Below, one piece after another: positions 21,630-29,957 of a stretch of DNA of 32,022 bases; position 1 is the stretch's first letter, and the number at the start of each line of letters is the position of its first letter. This DNA is from Zygnema circumcarinatum (lineage: Eukaryota > Streptophyta > Zygnematophyceae > Zygnematales > Zygnemataceae): contig CM074810.1 in NCBI GenBank assembly GCA_037447605.1, positions 1,385,697 to 1,417,718 on the forward strand, read 5' to 3'. The notes under the pieces are model-generated. The model saw nothing but the letters and a program-made list of their open reading frames with translations. It was not told where the DNA came from and did not search any database. Both the position numbers and the translations under genes were made by a program.

Positions 21630-21778
21630 CCACGTGGCGCCCCGCGGCACCTTTCCCGCCGCCTTATCCTCATCCGTCCGTCCGCCGCAAAGCAGGCGCT
21701 GAGGGGCGATCTGGACCGTCGGTCTTGCCACGTGGAGAATTGGATGAGCGGCCGAAAAGCGCCGCCTGGTGGTATAAG
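21630..21778 (+). promoter_or_regulatory. rbcS core promoter: two G-boxes, I-box and TATA box
   Basis: CCACGTGG occurs at 21630-21637 and 21728-21735. CTTATC at 21663-21668 is an inverted I-box (GATAAG). TATAAG at 21773-21778 is about 75 bases before the ATG. G-box plus I-box is the classic light-responsive combination of plant rbcS promoters. The TATA position gives a short leader of roughly 40-45 bases. Confidence 0.65.
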
Positions 21779-21848
21779 TGTTGGAAGGGCCGGCCGAAGG
21801 GGCACTCTCGCCTCCTTTTTGCTAAGGAGCTTCAGCTTCAGATCAGCC

Positions 21849-22618
21849 ATGGCTGCTATCGCTGCCACCTCCGTGGCCGTCGTGCCCTGCACTTTGGCCG
21901 CTGTCTCCGGACAGAAGGCTGCTGCTTCCCAGCGCACCGTGAGCGCCTTCACCGGCCTCAAGAGCGCCACCCTCTTCTCTACCTCCAGCAATGAGTTTGC
22001 TGCCAAGACCGTCTCCAACTCCTTCCGCGTGTCCTGCATGAAGGTGAGCTGCTGCTTCCATACTTTTTCCGACGGGGAAGAGCTGTGTACATTGATCTAG
22101 TGTTTTGATCTGGTGTTTCCTGCAGCTCTCGATGTAGAGACCTCAGTTCTAGTTTCTTTAGACTGTCGTCGTCTAACTGATCTGAAGAGTCACTTAGCGA
22201 TCTGTCCCTCCTTGACGTTGCGAGCTTGTATGTCTCATAACTGACTCCTGCTTTGTCCGTTCAGGTGTGGAACCCCATTGACAACCCCAGGTTTGAGACC
22301 CTCTCCTACCTTCCCCCCCTGACCGACTCCTCCATCGGCAAGGAGATTGACTACCTCCTCCGCAAGGGCTGGGTGCCCTGCTTGGAGTTCGATGCGCACG
22401 GCACCGTGTACCGTGAAAACAACGCCGGCCCCGGATACTATGATGGCCGCTACTGGACGATGTGGAAGCTCCCCATGTTCGGATGCACTGATTCTTCCCA
22501 GGTGCTCCGGGAGCTTTCGGAGGCCAAGAAGGCCTACCCTGACTGCTACATCCGTATCCTCGGATTCGACAACATCAAGCAGACACAGTGCGTCTCCTTC
22601 ATCGCCCACAAGCCATAG
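21849..22618 (+). CDS. rbcS: RuBisCO small subunit precursor
   Basis: Exons 21849-22043 and 22265-22618 (AAG|GTGAGC, TTCAG acceptor, phase 0) encode 182 residues. RbcS assembles with eight large subunits into the stromal CO2-fixing holoenzyme. Residues 1-63 are a Ser/Ala/Val-rich plastid transit peptide ending FRVSC. The mature part begins [21 protein letters not shown] and keeps [28 protein letters not shown] and [10 protein letters not shown], ending VSFIAHKP. The only intron lies after the second mature codon, a position shared with seed-plant rbcS; the further introns of most angiosperm copies are absent. Synonymous sites are strongly C-ending (for example ACC CTC TCC TAC), as expected for a highly expressed gene. 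The mature sequence resembles bryophyte, fern and lycophyte types more than angiosperm ones (my judgement). Confidence 0.97.
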
Positions 22619-23796
22619 AGGGCGTCCAGTGAGGACCTTTTGCAGGCGCCGACGCAGCAGAGACTGTATTATTTAATTTCAGAAGTAGAGAAAAAGTGGT
22701 GGTTTAGGCTAGATCTAAAGCATTCATGCATATTTTTAAGGTGCCGAAAGGGAGCAGCATCTTGTTAGGCTGGTAGACTCTGTAACAGCTACAAGGAATT
22801 TTTAAGAACTTCCGTGAGTGTAGTTCGACACCAATTTGTTGACTAACATTGGTTACCACGAAATCGATCTTTTTGATCTGGTCGTTATCTGATCGTCGGT
22901 GGCATTGCCTGAAAGCGCGTGCTTCTTTTCTGAATTTGCTATGACTGCACCGGATTACCTTATTACTTTCTGGCAGGTTAGTATAGCGGTCTGTGTGCTG
23001 AACAGGCGGCTCCGAGTGGCAGCGGTGTGGAAATGGAAATGCCGATCCGGCCAGTGCCTTCTGGCATTGGCATCTCGTGAACTTTGTTTTACAGCCTATA
23101 ACTGGTTTCTTTTATTTCAGTTGTATCCGAAACTTCCTGCTGCCTAGTTGGCCTTTCTGGCAGGCTTAACAGCAATATAGAGGAACTATTTTCTCTGGCC
23201 GTGGCTCTGGCACCCCTTCAGGTCCTGACATTTCGGCGATTTAGATTTGTATTCTTACATCATGTCAAATCAGATCCATGAAAGGATGTAGCGGCACTTG
23301 CTTCAATCGTACAGGATCATTCGCTTCTTATCTGGCTGTATTCACAATCTTGATTATTCTTTCTCATTCTCTTCTTCCACCAACTGCAGAAGAGTCCGTC
23401 ATACACTGTAGTTCCTTCCCTTCGGCCGAGCGGTGTGGGAAACTCCAGGACAGTTTTTGCTTATTATTCACATTTAGGAACTTCACCCGCCTTATTGGAA
23501 TACTAAAGATGATGAGTATAAAGACATGTTGCGGCAGTCCCTTCCAGAGTTATCACTTTGAATATTCGAGCCACGTGGCGGAATATTCCCTCCATCCTGT
23601 CAATTTGCTTCCGCCGGACCCTCCCCTCCGGATTCAGCCCAATCATTGCGCCGTGTGACACGTGCAGATAAATCACAGAAATTGCAATGTAAATCATTAT
23701 TGGTATCGGTTCCTGCAAAAAAACGTCTCCACGATATTCGTTTTATACAATATGTTTCCACAAACGATAAACTATCTCCATGTAAGAGGAGAAATC
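22619..23796. other. rbcS 3' flank and intergenic DNA
   Basis: The 3' UTR probably ends within about 200 bases. I see no gene in the remainder. G-boxes occur at 23572 and 23659, with CCAAT at 23639 in no ERSE spacing. GGTTAGTATAGCGGT near 22977 resembles a tRNA D-arm but has no matching T-arm. Confidence 0.5.
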
Positions 23797-23897
23797 GCAT
23801 TGATTTCACGATGGCGAGGCCATCCATGTACATAAACAAAAGCAGCATGTGGAACCACGAGGGACTGGCCGCAAAGGACCTAGGCACAAAAGATAAA
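23797..23897 (+). repeat. Dispersed ~100-bp repeat, copy C, split by the foldback element
   Basis: GCATTGATTTCACGATGGCG, AGGCCATCCA, GCATGTGGAACCACGAGGGA and AAAGGACCTAGG are present. The copy runs into the left target duplication (23890-23897), and its continuation (AGATAAAAGCTAAGAGCGG) resumes at 24941 after the transposon. The rejoined end lines up with the ends of copies D and E, showing the foldback arrived after this repeat. It is oriented toward the EPSP synthase gene. Confidence 0.8.
23890..23897 (+). repeat. Target-site duplication, left copy
   Basis: AAGATAAA directly precedes the GGGTAGT terminus and is repeated exactly at 24940-24947 after ACTACCC. Confidence 0.75.
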
Positions 23898-24340
23898 GGG
23901 TAGTATTATTTCCACCCCTTTCCGGCCGGGCAGATTTTAAAAGGCTTAAAAACGGAAAATGCTATTTTCACACCTTTTTAGAATCGATACAAGGCAGATC
24001 TTATTTTTGTCAAAACAAGAAAAATGATACCCCGTTAATTTGATTTGAATATCTCGTCCCCCTGAATTATCTTTTTGAGATAAAAAAATATCAGCCTGCC
24101 CGTATCCGCTCAGAGCAGAAGATCCATCGACCACGAGATCGTTCGCGGGTGTGCGACCTTCACGCGTGCAGTAAATCGCAGCCGCCGATTCCTTCGCAGA
24201 TCGCCCCACGGCAACCGTTAGATCTGCAGCCGGGCTCGGTCCTAGCGAATGGCACGAGTCCACGTGTCCCATCAAAGCCGACTCGCACATGCGAGTTCGC
24301 GCGTCCCTCGCCCGAGATCTCGTGCATTGTCAGCTCTCAG

Positions 24341-24392
24341 CCAATCAACATCTGCCACGTGTTACATTTTTGACGTGGAAAACTTTGATTGG
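24341..24392. promoter_or_regulatory. Paired inverted ERSE-I/G-box module at the foldback centre
   Basis: CCAAT (24341-24345), nine bases, CCACGTG (24355-24361), then GACGTGG (24372-24378, part of TGACGTGG), nine bases, ATTGG (24388-24392). It has the same length (52 bp) and spacing as the module upstream of rbcS. It lies almost at the axis of symmetry of the transposon. Confidence 0.75.
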
Positions 24393-24786
24393 TCCAAGCT
24401 CTCAATGTACGAATTTTGGGTTCCTCAAAGTTGCGACAGTACGACATTTGTACGGACAAACGTTTGAGACGAGTTTGGCGGGATACGTGGGCACGTGCCA
24501 TTCGCTGTGACCGAGCCCGGATGCAGAGCAAATAGTGATCTGCCGTGTTGCGATCTGCGAGGGAATCGACGGCTGCGATTGACCGCACGCGTGAAGAAGG
24601 CGGGATATTCAAAATAGGGTGACGGGTTATTTCCTTGTTTCGCAAAAATAAAATCTGCCGATGGAGGGTGGGTATCGATTCCAAAAAGGTGTGAAAAAAG
24701 CATTTTCCGTTTTTAATCCTTTTTGAAATCTGCCCGGCCGGGAAGGGGTGTTTGGATCCAAAAAAGGGGTGGAAATATCACTACCC

Positions 24787-24939
24787 ATCATTTTCCTTGT
24801 TTTGCAAAAATAAAATCTGCCTTGTAGCGATTCTGAAAAGGTGTGAAAAAAAGCATTTTCCGTTTTTAAGCCTTTTTAAAATCTGCCCGGCCGGTAAGGG
24901 ATGTTTTGATCCAAAAAAGGGGTGAAAATAACACTACCC
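24787..24939 (-). repeat. Extra terminal unit of the foldback element
   Basis: This 153-base unit repeats the adjacent ~24610-24786 segment in the same direction, each beginning (minus strand) GGGTAGTG and containing TTTTGGATC, CGGCCGGGCAGATTT and AAAACGGAAAATGCTTTTTT. The element thus has one left and two right termini. Confidence 0.8.
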
Positions 24940-24947
24940 AAGATAAA
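24940..24947 (+). repeat. Target-site duplication, right copy
   Basis: AAGATAAA immediately follows ACTACCC and equals 23890-23897. Confidence 0.75.
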
Positions 24948-25030
24948 AGCTAAGAGCGGAAGCCTATGCGGAACTCCATGTGTTTAACTTCTTTAAATGT
25001 TTTACTGGAATGTTCTGCACCCGTTTTTTT

Positions 25031-25240
25031 GTCTTTTGGTGTCTGGTTTCTGGTTTCCGGTTTTTGGTTTTTGGTTTTTGGTTTCTGGTTTCTGGCTTCT
25101 GGTTTCTGGCTTCTGTTTTTTGGTTTCCGGTTTCTGGTTTCTGGCTTCTGGTTCCTGGTTTCTGGTTTTCGGTTTCTGGTTTCTGGCTTCTGGTTCTTGG
25201 TTTCTGGTTTCTTTTTTCTGGGTTCTTGTTTGTGGTTTCT
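25031..25240 (+). repeat. Degenerate heptamer minisatellite (TTTCTGG)n
   Basis: About thirty near-copies of GGTTTCT occur, with variants GGTTTTT, GGCTTCT, GGTTCCT and GGTTTCC. Some 14-base and 21-base blocks recur (GGTTTCTGGTTTCTGGCTTCT). Because seven is not a multiple of three, all frames stay open and encode 7-residue repeats, which explains the long false open frames. It has telomere-like period and composition but a different word from TTTAGGG. Confidence 0.9.
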
Positions 25241-25649
25241 CGGACCCACGTGGCCATTGACGACCGTACCTCGATGGTACAAGTACGGTAGACCGTACGC
25301 AGCCTACAGTTTGCCGTACAGATCTGTACAGATCTGGGCTGTCCGACCGTACATGGTGTGACTGGACGCGGGGGGGTCTATCCGCAAGGCGCTGCTCCCA
25401 TTGGCCCGCCACGTCACGTCACTAAAGCGCACGCGCGGCGGCCGTGGATAGGCTGCCTTCCTCCCGCGCACGTGCGGGACCAGGTAAGGAAAGTCAAGGG
25501 CGGGCGGCAGGGTTCATGGCCGGGAGGGACTGGGCAGGAAAGAGGGGGAAGGAAGGGTGGAAGGTTGAAAGCGACCATAAGCAAACGAATTGGAGGGAGG
25601 GAACGAGGGAGGGAGGGAGGGAGGGAGGGAGGGAGGGAGGGAGGGAGGG

Positions 25650-25770
25650 AGGGGTTTGGAAGCAACAGCAGTGGTAGGGGTTTGGAAGGGACAGCAGATT
25701 TAGGGTTTTGGAAGCTACAGCAGTTTTAGGGTTTTGGAAGCAAACAGCGGTTGCAGGGTTTTGGAAGGCG
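25650..25770 (+). repeat. 26-bp tandem repeat, four units plus a partial
   Basis: Units start at 25650, 25676, 25702, 25728 and 25755 (partial). Each begins AGGGTTTTGGAAG or AGGGGTTTGGAAG and continues with a CAACAGCAG-like part. Units differ by a few bases. The tract lies about 350-450 bases upstream of the EPSP synthase ATG, directly after a (GGGA)n run, so it may be in promoter or leader. AGGGTTTT is telobox-like. Confidence 0.85.
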
Positions 25771-26109
25771 TCCTGCACTGCTGCTGTGGACTCTCTGTAG
25801 TGGTCTTGAAGGAACCGGTGCAGCAGCAGGTGCATTTTCTGGAGGGGGATTCAGTGGCTAAGTTTCAGTATTTCTTTTGCTTCTCTTTTGCTGAAAGTGT
25901 TTTGGATTCTCCTGCTGCACACCTGGCCAATAAGGCACGGAAGGGTTTTTCTTTTCCTTAGCATCGAGAACCAGGTTTTGTCCTTGTATGCCGCTGCTTG
26001 ATCGCAGGACAGTTGGCTTCATCTTGCCCCATTTCCCATGAATTAGAGCTTCATTTTCTACCTTTTTTTCCATTTCTCCTTTTCTGATTCAGCAAGTCGA
26101 AGCCTAAAA

Positions 26110-29100
26110 ATGGCCACGACTATCTCGAAAACGGTGGCAGCGACCAAACTCGCGTCATCTGTGAGCTTCGGTGGAAGAATCTCTTCTGATGCTTTTTGCA
26201 AGTCAGTATCCACACCTTTTTTAGGAGAAAACATTGAGAGAAACACTGTCTTTTTTCTTCCCATGTGCAAGTGTTTGAAGATGCTGGTTTGTTTGAATTC
26301 GTTGGTTTACGAAATCTGGATGTTGCTTTTGCCAGGTAAATTCTGTACGGTTGGTTGGTCGGTCGTTTGTTATCTGTATGATCGTATGCTATGTCTAATC
26401 ACCTGTATTCCTTAAAACAGGGGATTCATTTCTGTATCAAGGAGCAAAAAAAGTGCTTGGACTCGAAATTCCACCGTCACGGTTTGCCGTCATGTGGCAT
26501 CATCAGGTATTGTCTGCACTATCATTAAGTTATATTTTGATGATTTCCACAACTAGGAATGCCGGTGTGAACGAAAAAGTTGTATGCATGTGCAGACACG
26601 GGAAGGAGGGCTTGGGGTCAGGAAGTGCACGCTGTTGCTTCAGGGACTCGAGCAGAAAGCTTGGAAGAAATTCAGCTCCGGCCCGTGAAAGTTATCGAAG
26701 GCAAAGTGCAGCTTCCTGGCTCAAAATCGCTCTCAAATCGACTGCTCTTACTTGCAGCACTTTCTGAGGTAAGTGTCCTCAAACGGACTTTTCTTTTTAT
26801 GTGAGAGTGAGTATGCGAAATGCTCTCTGTTGCCAAACGATGAAGGAATCAAGCTGGCCATTGTACGAATGGAACGAGAGGCAAAGGCGATGAAGCAAGG
26901 AAGGGAGGGGGGGAGGGAAGAGTGGGGAGTGGGTAAGGGGGATGGGAGAGGGGGTAGAGGGGAGGGGGGAGGGGAGGGAACTTTCATCTCTGGTCCTAGT
27001 AATAAAGCGTATGGTAGGGTCACTAAGTCTTTTGTACCGCAAAGCCACTCTAACAACCTGAAACGTTTTTCTAAGGACCCTAATATTTCCTCGTCCACAT
27101 CATCATTTTCCTACAACGGTGGCTCTGGGACCTCATTCTCCTGCAACGGTGGCTCTGGAGTGTCTCAGGGGATCACTATTGTTGATAATTTGTTGAATAG
27201 TGACGATGTGCGCTACATGTTGGGCGCCCTCGAGACCCTCGGCATTCACGTAGATGAGGACAGGGAGTCGCTCCGCGTGACTGTGACCGGCTGCAACGGC
27301 AGATTCCCTGCGGGGCGCTGTCAGACCCAGCCGCAGTTCTACACTGCGGTGACGCGGACGAATGGGAGTGAAGTGAAGAAGGAGGTGCAATTGCTGCTTG
27401 GAAATGCCGGAACTGCAATGCGTCCTTTGACTGCGGCTGTCGCTGTAGCAGGTGGCCATGCAAGGTCTCTCGCTCTCTCCCTCTCTCTCTCATATATTCC
27501 TCTTTACGCTCCCCTTTTCTCTTTGGAGGATTTATTTATTAATGTATTGTGTGATAGTTCTGCGTTAATGAATATCTTCTTTAATTGCAGATAAGCACTG
27601 ACTTTTCTCCTGTGCTTATTCGGCATATCGACAATGCTATAAGAAGGAAAGCAGTCAGCTTTTAACTGGGTCATCCTTTGTGCGAGAGGATATGCCAGGT
27701 ATCTTCTGGATGGGGTGCCTCGTATGCGAGAAAGGCCAATTGGAGATCTTGTTGATGGGCTGCGCCAGTTGGGTGCTGAGGTATCGTGCGTGCTGGGCAC
27801 CAACTGTCCACCTGTAGCTGTGGATGCACATGGAGGTCTGCCAGGTGGCAAGGTAAGGTGTCTTCACTCTCCCTCTTTCTCCGTCTCCCTCTCTCGCACG
27901 CACCAGCCCCCCTCATTTTCTCTACCCTCCTTTGCTCTTCCACCTTGCTATCCAAATCAAATCCCTTTCCTTACCTTAATCCCACCCCCTCCCCCCTTCA
28001 CCTCTTTATATCCGTCCAGTCACCCTCACCTTCTTCCTCTCCATCGCGCTATCACTTTTTTCACTAAAGGTGGGAACCACCGGTTTCAAAAGTATTCGCT
28101 AGCCATACAGGCTATTCTCACAACGATGATTGGGTTTGTTCAAATTTCAGGTGCGCCTATCGGGAGCTATAAGCAGCCAGTACCTCACAGCACTTCTTAT
28201 GGCCGCCCCACTCTCATTGGGTGATATAGAAATCGAGGTGCAGGATAAACTTGTTTCAGTACCGTATGTCGACATGACTTTACAGTTGATGGAAAGGTTT
28301 GGAGTTAAAGTGGAACGCTATGGAGGTTGGGAGCGGTTTTCCATCAAAGGAGGGCAGACTTACAAGTGAGTAAAACATCATTTGCCTGTACGAGCCCATA
28401 CGATATTGTCGTGTGGTTATTGAAAGGAAGGCAGGGGAAAGGGGAGGAGGAAGGGAAGGGAGCTGTAAGAAAGGTAAGCAGCTAGGGAAGGAGAAGAACG
28501 AGAGCAATGCTTAGACTGTAAAACCATCAATTCCTCCGCTGGCTGGGATGCACTTGCTAAATCTTGGGACAAATGTGTAAAGTCAACTGAGCATTTCGCT
28601 TGGCTTTTGGGACTTTTGAAGGTCTCCCGGTCGAGCTTTTGTTGAAGGAGACGCTTCAAGTGCAAGCTACTTCATTGCAGGAGCGGCAATCACAGGAGGA
28701 ACGGTAGTAGTGGAAGGCTGCGGAACAGACAGCTTGCAGGTAGCGCAGTACTATCAGCGGAATTGTACATGTGTTATTTTTCAGGGTTTCACCTCTTAGT
28801 CTCTCCACTATTTTAGAAACAAAAATAACACTTGCTTATTGCAACCATAGAGCTAGATACTCACATTATTCCAGCGTATTTTCTTGTAAATCTGCAGGGA
28901 GATGTTCATTTTGCTCGTGTTTTGGAACAAATGGGAGCCAACGTACAGTGGAGTGAGCATAGTGTGACTGTGACAGGCGCTCCTCTGTCCAGCTCGACTG
29001 GGCGAAGACTGAAGGGTGTGGATGTGAACATGAACACCATGCCAGATGTCGCCATGACATTGGCTGTCGTGGCACTTTTTGCGGACGGTCCAACTGCTAT

Positions 29101-29957
29101 CAGAGACGGTCAGTGGCCTTTTTCCCCCTTCGATTTCTGTAACTTCATTCAAAACACATTCAATGGAACTAAGGTGATTGCGCTTCAGTCCCTCTATGCA
29201 TGATCAGTTAGAATAGCCCATTGCATTTCTGCTCCGTAACAAGAGTCGTCTTGCTGATATTTGCCTTCACTATCAGTAGGCAATGCATGTTTTTGTATGT
29301 GTGCAAATCAAATGCTTCCACTTATGTCTCTTTTGTTTTAAAAAGGTTGAGGCCGATTTTCACATTGAATTTGGAGTTCCAGTGAAAGGAAGACGTTTTA
29401 AAATTTGTCAACCTGTGTGGGCTGCAGTGGCTAACTGGAGGGTGAAGGAGACGGAGCGAATGGTTGCTATCTGCACGGAACTTCGCAAGGTATTGACTTT
29501 TTACTTTCATATTTGGCCCAGTTTTTCCTCCTTCATGAATCCGACCGGCTGGCAAGCATTTCACATGATTTGAGCCTCTACTATGACAGTCCGCATTCAG
29601 ACTTTAAACATTCTATAACCCCCAGACATCCTTCAAATCATACAAACCCTAAACGACCTTGAAGTCCCCTCCTCTCCTGCTTGGCTTCCCTTTCTCTCTG
29701 TTTTCTCAAACTGGGCTTTCCCTCGTATTTTTTAATAGTTGGGTGCAACTGTGGAGGAGGGTCCGGACTACTGCATCATTACGCCGCCACAAAAATTGCA
29801 AGCCGCCGAAATCGACACTTATGATGATCATCGCATGGCCATGGCTTTCTCACTTGCTTCATGCGGAGATGTTCCCATCACCATCAAAGACCCGGGATGT
29901 GTTCGAAAAACTTTTCCGGACTATTTCGATGTATTTGAGGGCCTTGCCAAGCGGTGA
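26110..29957 (+). CDS. EPSPS: EPSP synthase, plastid precursor (shikimate pathway)
   Basis: Ten exons, 26110-26201, 26421-26506, 26596-26768, 27169-27464, 27699-27852, 28151-28365, 28622-28739, 28898-29108, 29428-29489 and 29739-29957, close in phase to 541 residues. The enzyme joins shikimate-3-phosphate and phosphoenolpyruvate in the plastid and is the glyphosate target. Residues 1 to about 75 are a Ser/Thr/Arg-rich transit peptide. PGSKSLSNR at 100-108, [13 protein letters not shown] at 194-206 (the Gly, Thr and Pro of the sensitive class I form intact), [65 protein letters not shown] and [12 protein letters not shown] are all present. Compared with seed-plant enzymes there are about 15-20 extra residues (about 166-187) between GCNGRFP and [12 protein letters not shown]. 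Exon 1 ends at a GTCAGT donor chosen by phase; a stronger GTAAAT donor at 26336 would break the frame. GTCTCT ends exon 4. Confidence 0.94.

Larger units (their letters stand above)
19730..21848. other. Intergenic DNA between the PPR gene and rbcS
   Basis: 19730-20100 is the PPR 3' flank. CCGAGCAGAGAA occurs at 20506 and 20563, with its complement at about 20550, in a pyrimidine-rich stretch. No gene is recognised to 21030. Then come copy D of the dispersed repeat, the paired ERSE module (21181-21232), a telobox cluster (21317-21360) and the GC-rich rbcS promoter (21480-21780). Confidence 0.6.
23898..24939. mobile_element. Non-autonomous foldback DNA transposon (hAT- or Mutator-like)
   Basis: The element begins GGGTAGTATTATTTCCACCCC and ends with the complement GGGGTGAAAATAACACTACCC, flanked by 8-bp duplications AAGATAAA. 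The left arm (23898 to about 24290) pairs with the right arm: terminal GGCCGGGCAGATTTTAAAA and AAAACGGAAAATGC blocks, then interior TTCACGCGTGC, AATCGCAGCCG, CGCAGATCGC, CCGGGCTCGGTC and AGCGAATGGCACG, all found again inverted between about 24480 and 24600. A ~95-base insertion (24060-24155) interrupts the left arm. The right terminus is duplicated in tandem (24787-24939 repeats ~24610-24786). There is no transposase. An 8-bp duplication suggests hAT; long arms and the GGG end suggest Mutator-type foldback. The centre holds a paired ERSE module. Confidence 0.85.
24948..26109. other. Upstream region of the EPSP synthase gene
   Basis: It holds a 7-bp minisatellite (25031-25240), a CGTAC-rich segment with GTACAGATCTGTACAGATCTG (25317-25338), G-boxes at 25247 and 25469, a (GGGA)n run (25600-25650), a 26-bp tandem repeat (25650-25770) and the probable leader up to the ATG at 26110. 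No other gene is seen. Confidence 0.6.

Noticed and set aside
22970-23050. tRNA-like start GGTTAGTATAGCGGT
   Set aside because: No T-arm consensus or acceptor stem pairing is found downstream.
24060-24155. Possible transposase remnant inside the foldback element
   Set aside because: No frame longer than a few dozen codons has any transposase motif; the segment is simply absent from the other arm.
24950-25412. Long open frames on both strands encoding 7-residue repeats (PETRNQK-type, VSGFWFL-type)
   Set aside because: They are produced by the 7-base minisatellite, which keeps every frame open; there is no start context, domain or splice structure.
25650-25770. Regularly spaced repeats considered as a CRISPR array
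   Set aside because: The units are directly adjacent with no unique spacers, and the genome is a plant's.
26202-26336. Longer EPSPS exon 1 ending at the strong GTAAAT donor
   Set aside because: It ends in phase 1, while exon 2 needs two bases from exon 1 to give the transit-peptide frame that continues into exon 3.
29283-29427. Open frame upstream of EPSPS exon 9 ([10 protein letters not shown] and following)
   Set aside because: Family alignment joins PTAIRD directly to VANWRVKE; the CTGCAG acceptor gives the exact phase.
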